64,000 bases of DNA from Massilia soli (GTDB lineage: Bacteria > Pseudomonadota > Gammaproteobacteria > Burkholderiales > Burkholderiaceae_D). The notes beneath the pieces are model-generated. The model searched no databases, was not told the origin of the DNA, and was given only the letters and a program-made list of their open reading frames with translations. Numbering within the stretch: the first letter of the stretch is position 1; each line of letters opens with the position of its first letter. The position numbers and the translations under genes are program-made. Positions 27,243 through 35,600 of this stretch are shown piece after piece. The DNA is taken from positions 1 to 64,000 of the forward strand of contig NZ_JAFBIL020000002.1 in NCBI RefSeq assembly GCF_016809835.1, read 5' to 3'.

Positions 27243-27307
27243 TCTATTTGTGGCCTGCGGAAATGAGCGACTCCGTCATGGTAGCTGCAACAGTGCTTAC
27301 TTGCTCA

Positions 27308-27997
27308 TCATTGCGTTTCGTGAGCTCTATTTGCGGCTGTATGTGCGGCATCCATATAGCGAGTTCGGTCGTGCTCTGAAAACTTCGAGATGGCCTCATT
27401 CACGGCGCGCGCAAAATTTCCTGGCGATGACGCCTCTGTCTTGGCCAGGCATTGGAAATACGCCGGCATTACCACGCCCCAATTGACCCCAACATCAGAC
27501 GAGCTGCCATCGTCTGAGAACGCTAATACGTCGTCGTTCCCCTTGTCGATGTGGCAGAGCAATGCGAACAACAGTGCGAAGCAATCTCGTACCTCATGCG
27601 CAAAACTATCACCCGTGTTCGGCCCAGTATTTTCCGAAGAAGTGACGCACTTGCGCATCAGGCGGTCGAATTCAGCGATAAATGCATCCGTGCCTGCTGA
27701 CTGCTCCCGTCGGCCCTTGCGATTGTCTTCAACCTGCTCGTAGTACTCCCCGCCCATGGCGATATTGTGAAACGAACGCACCTGGTCGAGCAGTGATGGC
27801 ACAACGTTGGTTGCGGCGTCGTCTGAACGGGCGTCGGTAGAGTCCACATTGAGTTGCACGATATCGCCCAGCAATGCGCCCAACTGGTCCCGGGTTACGA
27901 GTTCAATGGCCCGCTCGGCGATAAGGAGAAGGGTGCCGCGAGGCAGGGCTCGTAGCTCAGCACGCAACCCATTGGAGTCAATCTGATGTTGCGTCAT
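27308..27997 (-). CDS. hypothetical protein
   Basis: Not recognised, about 229 residues from ATG 27997 (MTQHQIDSN); a TTG six codons upstream is an alternative. Acidic, with a Cys in RDCFALLFALLCHIDKG and a C-terminal helical part (EAISKFSEHDRTRYMDAAH). No signal peptide or membrane helix. It lies in an operon-like minus-strand series with the gene at 26787-27242. Confidence 0.55.
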   Translation of the reverse strand: MTQHQIDSNGLRAELRALPRGTLLLIAERAIELVTRDQLGALLGDIVQLNVDSTDARSDDAATNVVPSLLDQVRSFHNIAMGGEYYEQVEDNRKGRREQSAGTDAFIAEFDRLMRKCVTSSENTGPNTGDSFAHEVRDCFALLFALLCHIDKGNDDVLAFSDDGSSSDVGVNWGVVMPAYFQCLAKTEASSPGNFARAVNEAISKFSEHDRTRYMDAAHTAANRAHETQ

Positions 27998-28127
27998 CGT
28001 CCATGCTTTCTTCAAGTTCTTTGACTGTAGCGTTCCTGATACCTTCTATTTTCGGTGGGGCGCTTGGACTTGCCAGCACAACCTTGTGTGCTGAGATTGC
28101 AAGCACAGCGCAGCATGGCGAAATTGA

Positions 28128-28517
28128 CATTATGCGCTACAGCCTTCTTGCCGGTGCACCATCACTTCGGAGGACGCTCATACGGCCAAAACCTACTGGC
28201 CGGGGCTGGCGCCCACAATTCCGCAGCAATTCGCTCCTTATAGTTCAGCAAGGCAGTCACATGCGCCGCGCTCGCCGAAATTAATCATCACGAATTTCCG
28301 CCAAATATACTTCAAGCCCCTTGACTCGCGCTGCCGCCACTGGGCGAAAATTGTTCGCGGGGGCCAGGCACTGCCTCTTCCGGTCGAAGTACTGGGGGCA
28401 AATGACATTCGTGTTCCGTACGCTGGATTTGATTGCATTGAAAGGCGGTCGACGCATCTCCGCATCGGCCACTTTCTGGTTAAGCGAACCGTATTAATCG
28501 GGGCGACGAAGAGTTGA
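28128..28517 (+). pseudogene. open frame without start codon, probable decayed gene
   Basis: A plus-strand frame is open from 28128 to the TGA at 28515-28517 but has no ATG, GTG or TTG. Its last two thirds look coding (FRQIYFKPLDSRCRHWAKI, LPLPVEVLGANDIRVPYAGF). The stop overlaps the ATG of the next gene (TGATG). The downstream frame also reads sensibly upstream of its own ATG (NRGDEELMPGDVLFEGEA), which hints that the two pieces were once one gene split by a frameshift. The product is unknown. Confidence 0.35.
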
Positions 28518-28771
28518 TGCCCGGGGATGTGCTATTCGAAGGAGAGGCGAACCATCATCGTCGAACCGACCGTGGCTGGACATACTGCATTCAGGTCGTC
28601 ACAAACGATGGTGAGCTGTTATTGCTGGAGTCAGGCTTCTGTGCGGCGAAAGCTGCACTGAAGGCGCAAGGAATGGCGCCGGAACTGCTCCAGGGCTCGG
28701 GAGACATCGCAGCCATGGTTCGGATTGCGCTCGGTGTCCGCGCCGGGCTGAATGTAACGGCGCCCGACTGA
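28517..28771 (+). CDS. small hypothetical protein, possibly the 3' part of a split gene
   Basis: 84 residues, not recognised: GDVLFEGEANHHRRTDRGWTYCIQ, then an Ala/Leu-rich C-terminus. The start overlaps the stop of the upstream open frame by one base. It either is translated by coupling or is the remaining half of a frameshifted gene. No ribosome site stands out. It faces the minus-strand operon ending at 28822 (convergent). Confidence 0.4.
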   Translation: MPGDVLFEGEANHHRRTDRGWTYCIQVVTNDGELLLLESGFCAAKAALKAQGMAPELLQGSGDIAAMVRIALGVRAGLNVTAPD

Positions 28772-28821
28772 CATTTTTCGGAGGTACGTAGCGGCCCTCG
28801 CGTTGGCGGCGCGGCAGCTGG

Positions 28822-29346
28822 TCACCGCAGTTGGCCACGCAAAATTTTTTGGGCCGACCGCAGTTTTGGATGTGTGAATCCGACCCAAGCATCGCAAAGC
28901 ACTGCTCGTTCCTCAAGGTGGGAGCCGGGCAAGGATTGGCCACTTAAGTGGTCGTCGAGGATGACGTACGGTAGCGGTGTGCCGAGCGCGTGCAGGTCGA
29001 GCCACCCGTCGATTTCTGTCAGCCGGTACGAACCTTCGTCGCGCGGGGTGCACCAATCCTGATGCAAATTCTCAGCGACAAACGCGAGTCCTGTGCGCCG
29101 TAACACTTCGCTAATCTGCGTGCGGTCGAGGAACGACGTCCAAGAGGAGCTGATGACAAACTCAGGAACGAATTCCTCATACAACGTTCGCAAATTTTTG
29201 CATGCAGAAGCGTCAAAGAGAAATTTCCAAAGGGCCGGAGCATCGTCGAGCGCTGCTCGTTTGAACGCCTCCAGCACCTGAAAAGAGTTGTGTTCTCGGT
29301 GAACCGCAAGCACATCATCGAAATCACAAATGACTACTGGGCGCAT
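28822..29346 (-). CDS. HAD-like phosphatase of the SAK type (active-site residues present)
   Basis: 174 residues. The HAD signature is complete: ICDFDDVL near residues 6-13 (nucleophile Asp and the +2 Asp), motif II VISSSW, and the acidic motif YVILDDH in the C-terminal half. It best fits the HAD family first noted in Swiss-Army-knife RNA-repair proteins. Predicted activity is phosphatase or phosphotransferase on nucleic acid ends or a nucleotide, which is inferred. It is the last gene of a seven-gene minus-strand operon starting near 31591 and has a degenerate paralogue two genes upstream (29639-30214). Confidence 0.75.
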   Translation of the reverse strand: MRPVVICDFDDVLAVHREHNSFQVLEAFKRAALDDAPALWKFLFDASACKNLRTLYEEFVPEFVISSSWTSFLDRTQISEVLRRTGLAFVAENLHQDWCTPRDEGSYRLTEIDGWLDLHALGTPLPYVILDDHLSGQSLPGSHLEERAVLCDAWVGFTHPKLRSAQKILRGQLR

Positions 29347-29390
29347 ATTTGAATCCTTCTAGTCGGCGCGACGTTGCACATGCGGCGCAA

Positions 29391-29642
29391 TCACGACTTG
29401 CAACGTGCAGCCACCTGGCGCGTCATTATGCATCGCCGGCAAAAAGCTGGAAGCAGGCGCGCCGCACCTGAAGCACCTATCTCAAGCGATGTTGGCTCTC
29501 TGCCAATTGAAGTCTGCGGCCTCAGACTCAGCGTCGCAAAATATGCATTGAAATCAGAGACCGCCGTGATAGCGTCGACCCTGGAAATTCCGGCATGAAC
29601 CCAGGCGCATTTGGGGCAGTTGAACTCGCCGAGATTTTTCAT
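29391..29642 (-). CDS. small zinc-ribbon protein
   Basis: 83 residues. The N-terminal FNCPKCAWVHAGIS and a distal FCRRC give two CxxC pairs, a zinc-ribbon layout. The first 35 residues align with the N-terminus of the protein at 30735-31190 (FKCLRCGWMHIGI, then an acidic/aromatic helix). The start ATG at 29642 overlaps the stop of the upstream gene by 4 nt (ATGA), which supports this start over a longer reading. Role unknown; part of the HAD/zinc-ribbon operon. Confidence 0.65.
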   Translation of the reverse strand: MKNLGEFNCPKCAWVHAGISRVDAITAVSDFNAYFATLSLRPQTSIGREPTSLEIGASGAARLLPAFCRRCIMTRQVAARCKS

Positions 29643-30214
29643 TTTGTGTTTCGTCCGAAATTCATGTGCATCACTGTTCGCAGCCGGTCCTGCGCCTCCG
29701 CCCTTTGCAGGCCAACGCAACCGTCGGTCAGAACGAGCCGGTCACGACGCACATCATGCGGCCACAAGATGTCTTCGTCGTCGATTACTATCCAGCGGTC
29801 CGGTCTGCGCCATTCAACGTGCGTCGCGACGATATCCGATTTGGACATCCGCCAGTAGTCCTCGTTTGAGATGTGCAATGCTCGCATTGTGCCGCTGCGT
29901 GTGGTTACTCCGCGCGTGACTTTGGTGGTCAGGTCCTGATAGGTGTAGCCAACTACGCGCGCGGCGAGCGATGGGCCTAAGAGTTCAAGCACTGATTCAA
30001 GACCGTGTGCCCATGGTTGCGTCGATGTCAGGACAAGTTCCACTTCCGGCCAATTCTCCAGGGCATGCTCGAGGACCGGCGCGCTTTCATATTTGGAGTG
30101 CCCATCCGTTAAGGGCGACCGCCCATGAATAAGGTTGTACGTAGACTCGCTCGGGTGCAAGACACCCGAAATTCCAAGGTAGACTGTTGGGGCAATTGTG
30201 ACGTTGTCGCTCAT
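29639..30214 (-). CDS. HAD-like pseudoenzyme (catalytic Asp residues lost)
   Basis: 191 residues, HAD/SAK fold like 28822-29346. Motif I reads TVYLGISGVLHP, where active members read YLDIDGVLHP: both catalytic Asp positions are replaced (Gly, Ser). Motif II (LVLTSTQPW) and the acidic motif WIVIDDEDILWP are kept. The protein probably binds the same ligand or partner without catalysis. The start at 30214 overlaps the upstream stop by 4 nt and the end overlaps the next start by 4 nt, so expression is tightly coupled to both neighbours. Confidence 0.7.
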   Translation of the reverse strand: MSDNVTIAPTVYLGISGVLHPSESTYNLIHGRSPLTDGHSKYESAPVLEHALENWPEVELVLTSTQPWAHGLESVLELLGPSLAARVVGYTYQDLTTKVTRGVTTRSGTMRALHISNEDYWRMSKSDIVATHVEWRRPDRWIVIDDEDILWPHDVRRDRLVLTDGCVGLQRAEAQDRLRTVMHMNFGRNTK

Positions 30215-30390
30215 GGGCACTCGTCTCCTGGCTCGCGAGGGTTGAGCATGTCCTTCAACATGCAACTGAGGCCGAGCGTGTCCCAAGGCTCGTCAATCGC
30301 GATTTTGTGCGCAATGTAAGTGCGTATCTCTGCGTCTTGCTCTCGCGTGAGCGGGAGCCCGCGAAACGGCTCGAAGTCGTCAGTTGTCAT
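30211..30390 (-). CDS. small hypothetical protein, module shared with 30735-31190
   Basis: 59 residues: MTTDDFEPFRGLPLTREQDAEI... with PWDTLGLSCMLKDML near the end. The whole chain aligns with the C-terminal 55 residues of the protein at 30735-31190 (FRDLQLNYEQKFEV, PWDTISLDRLLSDLL). It thus represents a separate copy of that domain. ATG 30390 overlaps the upstream gene by 11 nt; the stop overlaps the next start by 4 nt. Function unknown. Confidence 0.65.
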   Translation of the reverse strand: MTTDDFEPFRGLPLTREQDAEIRTYIAHKIAIDEPWDTLGLSCMLKDMLNPREPGDECP

Positions 30391-30742
30391 GTGCAGCTTC
30401 CGGCGCCGGCCAGCCCAGTAGTTTCGCGGTCTCACGAATCACCCAGCGTGCTTCGTCTTCACTGACCCATTTCGCCTCAATAAGGCGCACCAGGTATTGG
30501 TCGAGTATGTCGGCCTCTGCCATGTCCTTGCGTTTCCCAGCTTTGGTTTCAATGCAGCTCGTCACGAACTGCGGTACGAGTTGCATGCAGTGCTGCCAGC
30601 GCTCATGAAGTTCGGGAGGCGTGCAGCCAGGGGTGTAGTAGCGGCCTTTGTATTCAATCGCCAGGAATTTCTGTTGGACGCCCGGCACCGCACCCAAGTG
30701 CTTTGGCCGGGGGAAGTCGTCGGGAACCGTGATGTCAGTCAT
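30380..30742 (-). CDS. hypothetical protein of the HAD/zinc-ribbon operon
   Basis: 120 residues, not recognised. It has a β-rich N-terminal half (KFLAIEYKGRYYTPGCTPPE) with Cys in PGC and HCM, and a helical C-terminus ending in EDEARWVIRETAKLLGWP. No membrane segment. ATG 30742 overlaps the upstream stop by 8 nt; an ATG three codons earlier is possible. It is cotranscribed with the HAD genes. Confidence 0.65.
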   Translation of the reverse strand: MTDITVPDDFPRPKHLGAVPGVQQKFLAIEYKGRYYTPGCTPPELHERWQHCMQLVPQFVTSCIETKAGKRKDMAEADILDQYLVRLIEAKWVSEDEARWVIRETAKLLGWPAPEAAHDN

Positions 30743-31190
30743 TGTCACCATCTTCGTCGCTTAGTAGGTCGCTGAGCAGGCGGTCGAGCGAGATTGTGTC
30801 CCACGGCACGCCCGCGTCGTTGCATCGAGCGACGTATGCCCATACCTCGAATTTTTGCTCGTAGTTGAGCTGTAGGTCGCGAAACGTGGGGAGCTCTGGC
30901 ATGATGACTTCAGCTATGGACGAGCTTGAAATGGGCACGTCACATTCTCGAATTGGTATGAAGTCTGAAGCTGCGGCGCCGCACCAATAGCAGCGCTCGT
31001 AGCACTCAAGATATGCGTCCGGCCCTCGGGTCGTCACGCGGTTTATTTTGCTCGCGACGACGTAGAACGCTTCAGCCTGGCGTACCTGCTCTTGGGCGTT
31101 ATTCGGCTGGATACCAATGTGCATCCAGCCGCAGCGCAGGCATTTGAAGTACCTGCATGTTGCTGGTCGTGTGCTGTTGGGTTCGGTCAT
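30735..31190 (-). CDS. two-module zinc-ribbon protein
   Basis: 151 residues. The N-terminal zinc-ribbon (FKCLRCGWMH... CYERCYWCGAAA) matches the separate gene at 29391-29642, and the C-terminal part (TFRDLQLNYEQKFEV ... PWDTISLDRLLSDLL) matches the separate gene at 30211-30390. It therefore looks like a fusion of two modules that also occur alone in the same operon. ATG 31190 overlaps the upstream stop by 4 nt, which sets the start. Zinc binding is predicted; function unknown. Confidence 0.7.
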   Translation of the reverse strand: MTEPNSTRPATCRYFKCLRCGWMHIGIQPNNAQEQVRQAEAFYVVASKINRVTTRGPDAYLECYERCYWCGAAASDFIPIRECDVPISSSSIAEVIMPELPTFRDLQLNYEQKFEVWAYVARCNDAGVPWDTISLDRLLSDLLSDEDGDND

Positions 31191-31591
31191 TTTCGGTCGA
31201 GGTCGTTGCATTCTTGCGAAAGTGTCCTCTCCGTGAAGTGAGCGTGGAAGAGGTCTTCCAGTGAGACGCGGCCAGTCCCGTAGTGAATTGTTTGGGATAT
31301 CAGCTCATTGCGAATAGCTTCGTCGAGCTCAGCTACCAACTGGTCAAACATCAAGTCACTATTGTCACGAAAGATGCGCAAGCGTTCTGTGTCCTGTTGC
31401 GAAAGTATTCGTTCAACGTATAAGCCGAGCGCAGCGTAGAGCTCCTCATTCTGGCGCGGGCTGAAAGCCCGGTCACCGTGCAGGGCCAGTGTTCGACACC
31501 ACATAATCAAAACTTCGATTGGCCAGTTGCTTGGCATCAGATTCTGCTCGGGCTGGGAGTTAAGCGCGGCGCTGAATAACGAAATTGACAT
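31187..31591 (-). CDS. first gene of the HAD/zinc-ribbon operon, hypothetical
   Basis: 134 residues, helical and acidic, not recognised (WPIEVLIMWCRTLALHG, RQNEELYAALGLYVERIL). ATG 31591 is preferred over 31609 because a GGAG ribosome site stands 7-8 nt upstream. Its stop overlaps the next start by 4 nt. It directly follows the divergent promoter region shared with the XRE regulator at 31764. Confidence 0.65.
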   Translation of the reverse strand: MSISLFSAALNSQPEQNLMPSNWPIEVLIMWCRTLALHGDRAFSPRQNEELYAALGLYVERILSQQDTERLRIFRDNSDLMFDQLVAELDEAIRNELISQTIHYGTGRVSLEDLFHAHFTERTLSQECNDLDRK

Positions 31592-31709
31592 CAGGCTCTC
31601 CTGTTTCATTTAGCGAGGCGACGGGGCGGCCCGATAGTCCAGATTGTGTTTGCTCTGACTAACCCTCGAGCTGAAACGTTGGGGAGTCGGCTTCCTTGAG
31701 CGTTCCCAA

Positions 31710-31727
31710 TATTAAATATATTTAATA
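31710..31727. promoter_or_regulatory. 18-bp perfect palindrome between divergent genes, likely XRE operator
   Basis: TATTAAATATATTTAATA is its own reverse complement. It lies 36 nt before the XRE regulator gene and about 118 nt before the start of the minus-strand operon. A -10-like CATAAT follows at 31734. The position fits autoregulation of the regulator and control of the HAD/zinc-ribbon operon; binding is inferred. Confidence 0.65.
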
Positions 31728-31763
31728 GACTAGCATAATATTTGACGCCATGCTACCGCCGCT

Positions 31764-32000
31764 ATGAGCAGTCAAAAAAATCAAACATCAGCGCGTGAGC
31801 GCATTGCCTACAACCTCCGCGAACTGAGGAAGAAGAGCGGAGTTCCCCAAGATACTTTGGCGGCGACCGCCGGTATTTCTCAGACGTTTCTGTCCCAGGT
31901 TGAGACTGGGAAGAACAACATTTCGGTTGATAAGCTGGAGCAAATCGCCGGCGCCTTAGGTGTTGACGTCGTCGACCTCTTGCAACCGTTACCAGTATGA
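31764..32000 (+). CDS. XRE-family transcriptional regulator
   Basis: 78-residue Cro/CI-type helix-turn-helix repressor: RIAYNLRELRKKSGVPQDTLAATAGIS ... FLSQVETGKNNISVDKLEQIAGALGV. This is a complete single-domain HTH with no sensor domain. It is divergent from the seven-gene minus-strand operon, with an 18-bp palindrome between them, so it most likely represses both. Similar stand-alone XRE proteins often control defence or toxin operons. Confidence 0.85.
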   Translation: MSSQKNQTSARERIAYNLRELRKKSGVPQDTLAATAGISQTFLSQVETGKNNISVDKLEQIAGALGVDVVDLLQPLPV

Positions 32001-32166
32001 CGGTCATACCGCATTACCGGCATATGTGCGGATGTGCATCCGCCCATATGCGAATACGGTGAGGCTCGGGTATCGTCCAATGGGAACACGTTGCCATTGT
32101 GTTCTCATGGCACGGTAACATTCAGTGCGACTTGGCGCTGCCAACAAATCTGAATGGGGACCGCTG

Positions 32167-32553
32167 ATGCCAATCTTCGTGCGACTTTCTTCATGGTGGA
32201 AGGCCCGCCGGCCGCAGCCGATGGACCAGCTCCTCTCTGTGACGTTTGACGACGAGGAGGTCCGGGTCGCCGCACATGGCCAGATGGACACAACGTGGAA
32301 TCAGTCTTTTCGCTGGGAGCAAATCGAGCGCGTTTGCTTTACTGATGACGGACTGTATTCGTCGGATAGGATTTCCATTGAACTCAAGGGTGGCCTGACG
32401 CCGGTCGTCGTGCTTACTGAGGCCCTCGGAGGAAATGAATTCTATGGTGCGCTCACGAAGCGAGGGTACTTTCCTCATGAGGTCTGGCGCCGTGCGATGG
32501 GGGAGACTGCGGGCGCGACTCATTGCTGGCCATCGAGACCGGGCGGTGGATAG
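32167..32553 (+). CDS. hypothetical protein
   Basis: 128 residues from ATG 32167, preceded by a GGGGA ribosome site. Not recognised. The middle reads as β-strands (LLSVTFDDEEVRVAAHG, FRWEQIERVCFTDDGLYSSD, ISIELKGG) that resemble a PH-like or small membrane-proximal β-domain, followed by YGALTKRGYFPHEVWRRA. No signal peptide. It lies between the XRE gene and the 1254-residue protein on the same strand, 121 nt before the latter. Confidence 0.55.
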   Translation: MPIFVRLSSWWKARRPQPMDQLLSVTFDDEEVRVAAHGQMDTTWNQSFRWEQIERVCFTDDGLYSSDRISIELKGGLTPVVVLTEALGGNEFYGALTKRGYFPHEVWRRAMGETAGATHCWPSRPGGG

Positions 32554-32674
32554 GTGGTGGATAATTACGGATAGTCGGTACTGCGGGCGTGATGGGGCGG
32601 AAGCCGACACCAACTGTCAGGAACCAGTCGAATTGAGGGCCCACAGCCCATACCAACTAAAGGGGCGATGAAAC

Positions 32675-35600
32675 ATGCGATGGATTACCGACGAAGACCT
32701 GAAAACTTGGAGTCGCAGGACTGATGCCCGTGAGCTCTTTATAGACCTCGTCGGCGACCTTATTCGTGCGACCGTCGCAGATGTGACGAAGTTCAGGTTC
32801 CCTGGTCAGAGTGCCGGAACTCTTCGCGGCTTTGATGGTGACCTAGAGACAACAGTAGCGGTGTCGAGAGTCCCAGCCGGGCACTCCAAGTGGGAGTTCG
32901 GCACGACACCTACTGGCAAGAGTAAAGCGCAGGGTGACTATGACAAGCGGACTCTAAGCACCTCCGCAGACGTGATGGCCGAGAACGCTTTCGTGATGCT
33001 GAATTTGCATTCCTGGGATACACCCAAGAAGACTCTCGTCGCGTGGTTGGCCGAACGCGAGGCCGAAGAAAAGTGGCGAGAAGTCTATTTCATTGACGGC
33101 ACCGCTCTTGTCCAGTGGCTCGAAGAAAAGCCGGCGGTCGCAGCACGGTATGCGAAAACCGTTCTTGAGAAGGCTCCTCGAAATGGCGCGCTAAGTACGG
33201 ATGAGTTCTGGGAGCGCTATAGCCAGAGCTTTAAACCAGCCCTTTCAGAAAAGATGCTGCTCTGTGGTCGAGAAAGGGAAGCTGAGCAACTTCTTCATGT
33301 GCTGAGCGGCGGTCCACAGAACTTCACGTTGGGTGCAGATTCGGCGGAGGAGGTTATTGCATTTGCCATAGCGGTGATTCGAACAGCGCCAGTGGAGCTT
33401 CGCAAGATGCTCGAGGCTCGGACAATGGTTGTTGAAACCTACGACGCCGCGCAGTTCCTGTTGGGAATGAAGGACATGACCTTCCTCATTTGGAAAGGTG
33501 CTGAAGACCTCGGTGGTTCTCTCGGACAGAAAGGCCCGACGCTCACTGCGGCGACCGGTCAGCAGCGCAATCGACAGGGAATTGCCACTCTCGAGAGACC
33601 AACCGCAAGCGCTATGGCCGAGGCAATGGAGTCTATGAACATTGACCGGCAAGAAGGCTACGATTTGGCGTTTAAGTGCGGTCGAAGTCTTACTATTCTT
33701 CGCCGACTGCGTCCGGCGGCCGGTATCGCGGCGCCAGCTGAATGGGAGCACTTGGCGGCATCACTTAAACCTGCATTGTTAGCCGGCGGATGGACTACCG
33801 ACTCGGAACTCGACAAGGAGGTCGTCGCGAGTCTCGGCGGCGGGACGGATTACGTGGCGGTAGAGGCGCCAATTCGGCAGACTCTGAACATGTGTGACCC
33901 ACCTTTTGACAAAGTGGCGCAAGTTTGGCAAGTCCGCGCAGCTGTTGACGCTTTCCCGCACTATGGGCACCTCGTCGATGAGAATGACCTCATGCGTCTC
34001 AAGGTGGCTGCGATTCGCGTTCTTGGTCATCAAGTAGCGCAACCAAGCGCCGAAGAGAAGTTTTCTTTTGGCTATCGAGCGCCGGCAGATTACAGCACAT
34101 GGCTACGAGATGGCCTGGTATATACCCTTAGGCTGTTCGCTGTCATGCCGGAGGTTGGCGGGCTTCGATTGAGCGGAACAACACCTCAACGGTATGTAGA
34201 TGATGTAATTCGCTCGCTTCCCGGATTCGCACAGAACCATCAATGGATGCTACCAATTCTTTCGCAACTTTCGGCTGTCGCGGAGGCTGCCCCTATCCCT
34301 TTCCTGGAGGCCCTCGAGAGAACCCTTGAGGGCCAATCTAGCGAGGCTCTCGGCCTGTTCCAGGAACCAAGTGGCAATGACTACTTTTTCGCCGCAACCA
34401 GCCCGCATGTATACGTGCTTTGGGCATTGGAAGTCTTAGCGTGGAATCCCTCCCATCTGCTTAGGGTGACGGTCGTCCTTGGGAGGCTTGCAAGTATCGA
34501 CCCAGGTAAAGGTTCTAAGAATGGCAACCGTCCATTAAGTAGCCTGAGGCGAATCTTTATACCTTGGTCGCCCAACACCGATGCTGACCTGAATCGACGG
34601 CTTATTGCGATTGATGGCTTGGTGCGAGGGCTTCCAGAAATTGCTTGGGAGTTGATGCTTCTGTTGATGCCCCGCGCACATGACACGAGTTCTCCAACGG
34701 CGAGGCCAATCCTGCGTGACACGAAGCCCCTTGAATCCGAACAGATTACGTTCGGACTGGTTTGGGACACCGAGACTCGTGTTCTGGACCGAGCGATTGC
34801 GCTTTCGCAAGGATTAGAGCTACGTGTAGTTTCGCTCGTTGCCCATCTAGGCAATTTGCAGCCCCCCAACCGTGCACGTTTGGTCGCTGTATTTGAGGAG
34901 AACCTGAGCCTCCATTCCAATCCTGAAGGCAGCGTCCTTTGGCATAGGCTCAGGGAGTTCGTCGCGCATCACGAAGGTTTTCCAGACTCAGATTGGTCGC
35001 TTAAGGGTGAGGAAATTGTTTTTCTTAAGAAGCTGTTGGACCAACATCGCCCGTCTGATAGTGTCGCCCAAGCACGGCATCTATTCGATGATTGGATGCC
35101 GCTCGTCGGGACGAACGAGAAGACCTCTATGGAAGATGTTGAGGCTGCCAGAGCGATGGAACTTCGACGTGTTTATGACGAACTCGGTATTCAAGGACTC
35201 TTCCGACTGGCCAATACAGTCAAGCTGCCGGGCCAGATGGGACGGGCTTTTGAGGCATTGGACCTGGCATTTGACGATGCGGATAAACTCATATTCGACC
35301 TCATGGCCGCAGGTGGTGAATGCTACAACTTGGCCTGTATGATTTCCGGTGTATTGAGACGTGACGGAGGAGTTGCTTGGGTCAGCTATTTCACAATGTT
35401 TATCGCTCCCCGATGCAAGTCCACGAAGGATACGGTCTGGCTCCTCGCGAACTGGCCGAACAATGCCGAGACGTGGGCGTTTGTTCAATCGCTGGGACAA
35501 GACGTTGCAAATACCTACTGGAATGAAGTGGGCTCGCTGCCGTGGAATGGGCCTGTCGAAGAGTTCGATGAAGCTATCAGTGAGCTCCGCCGCGCCGGCC

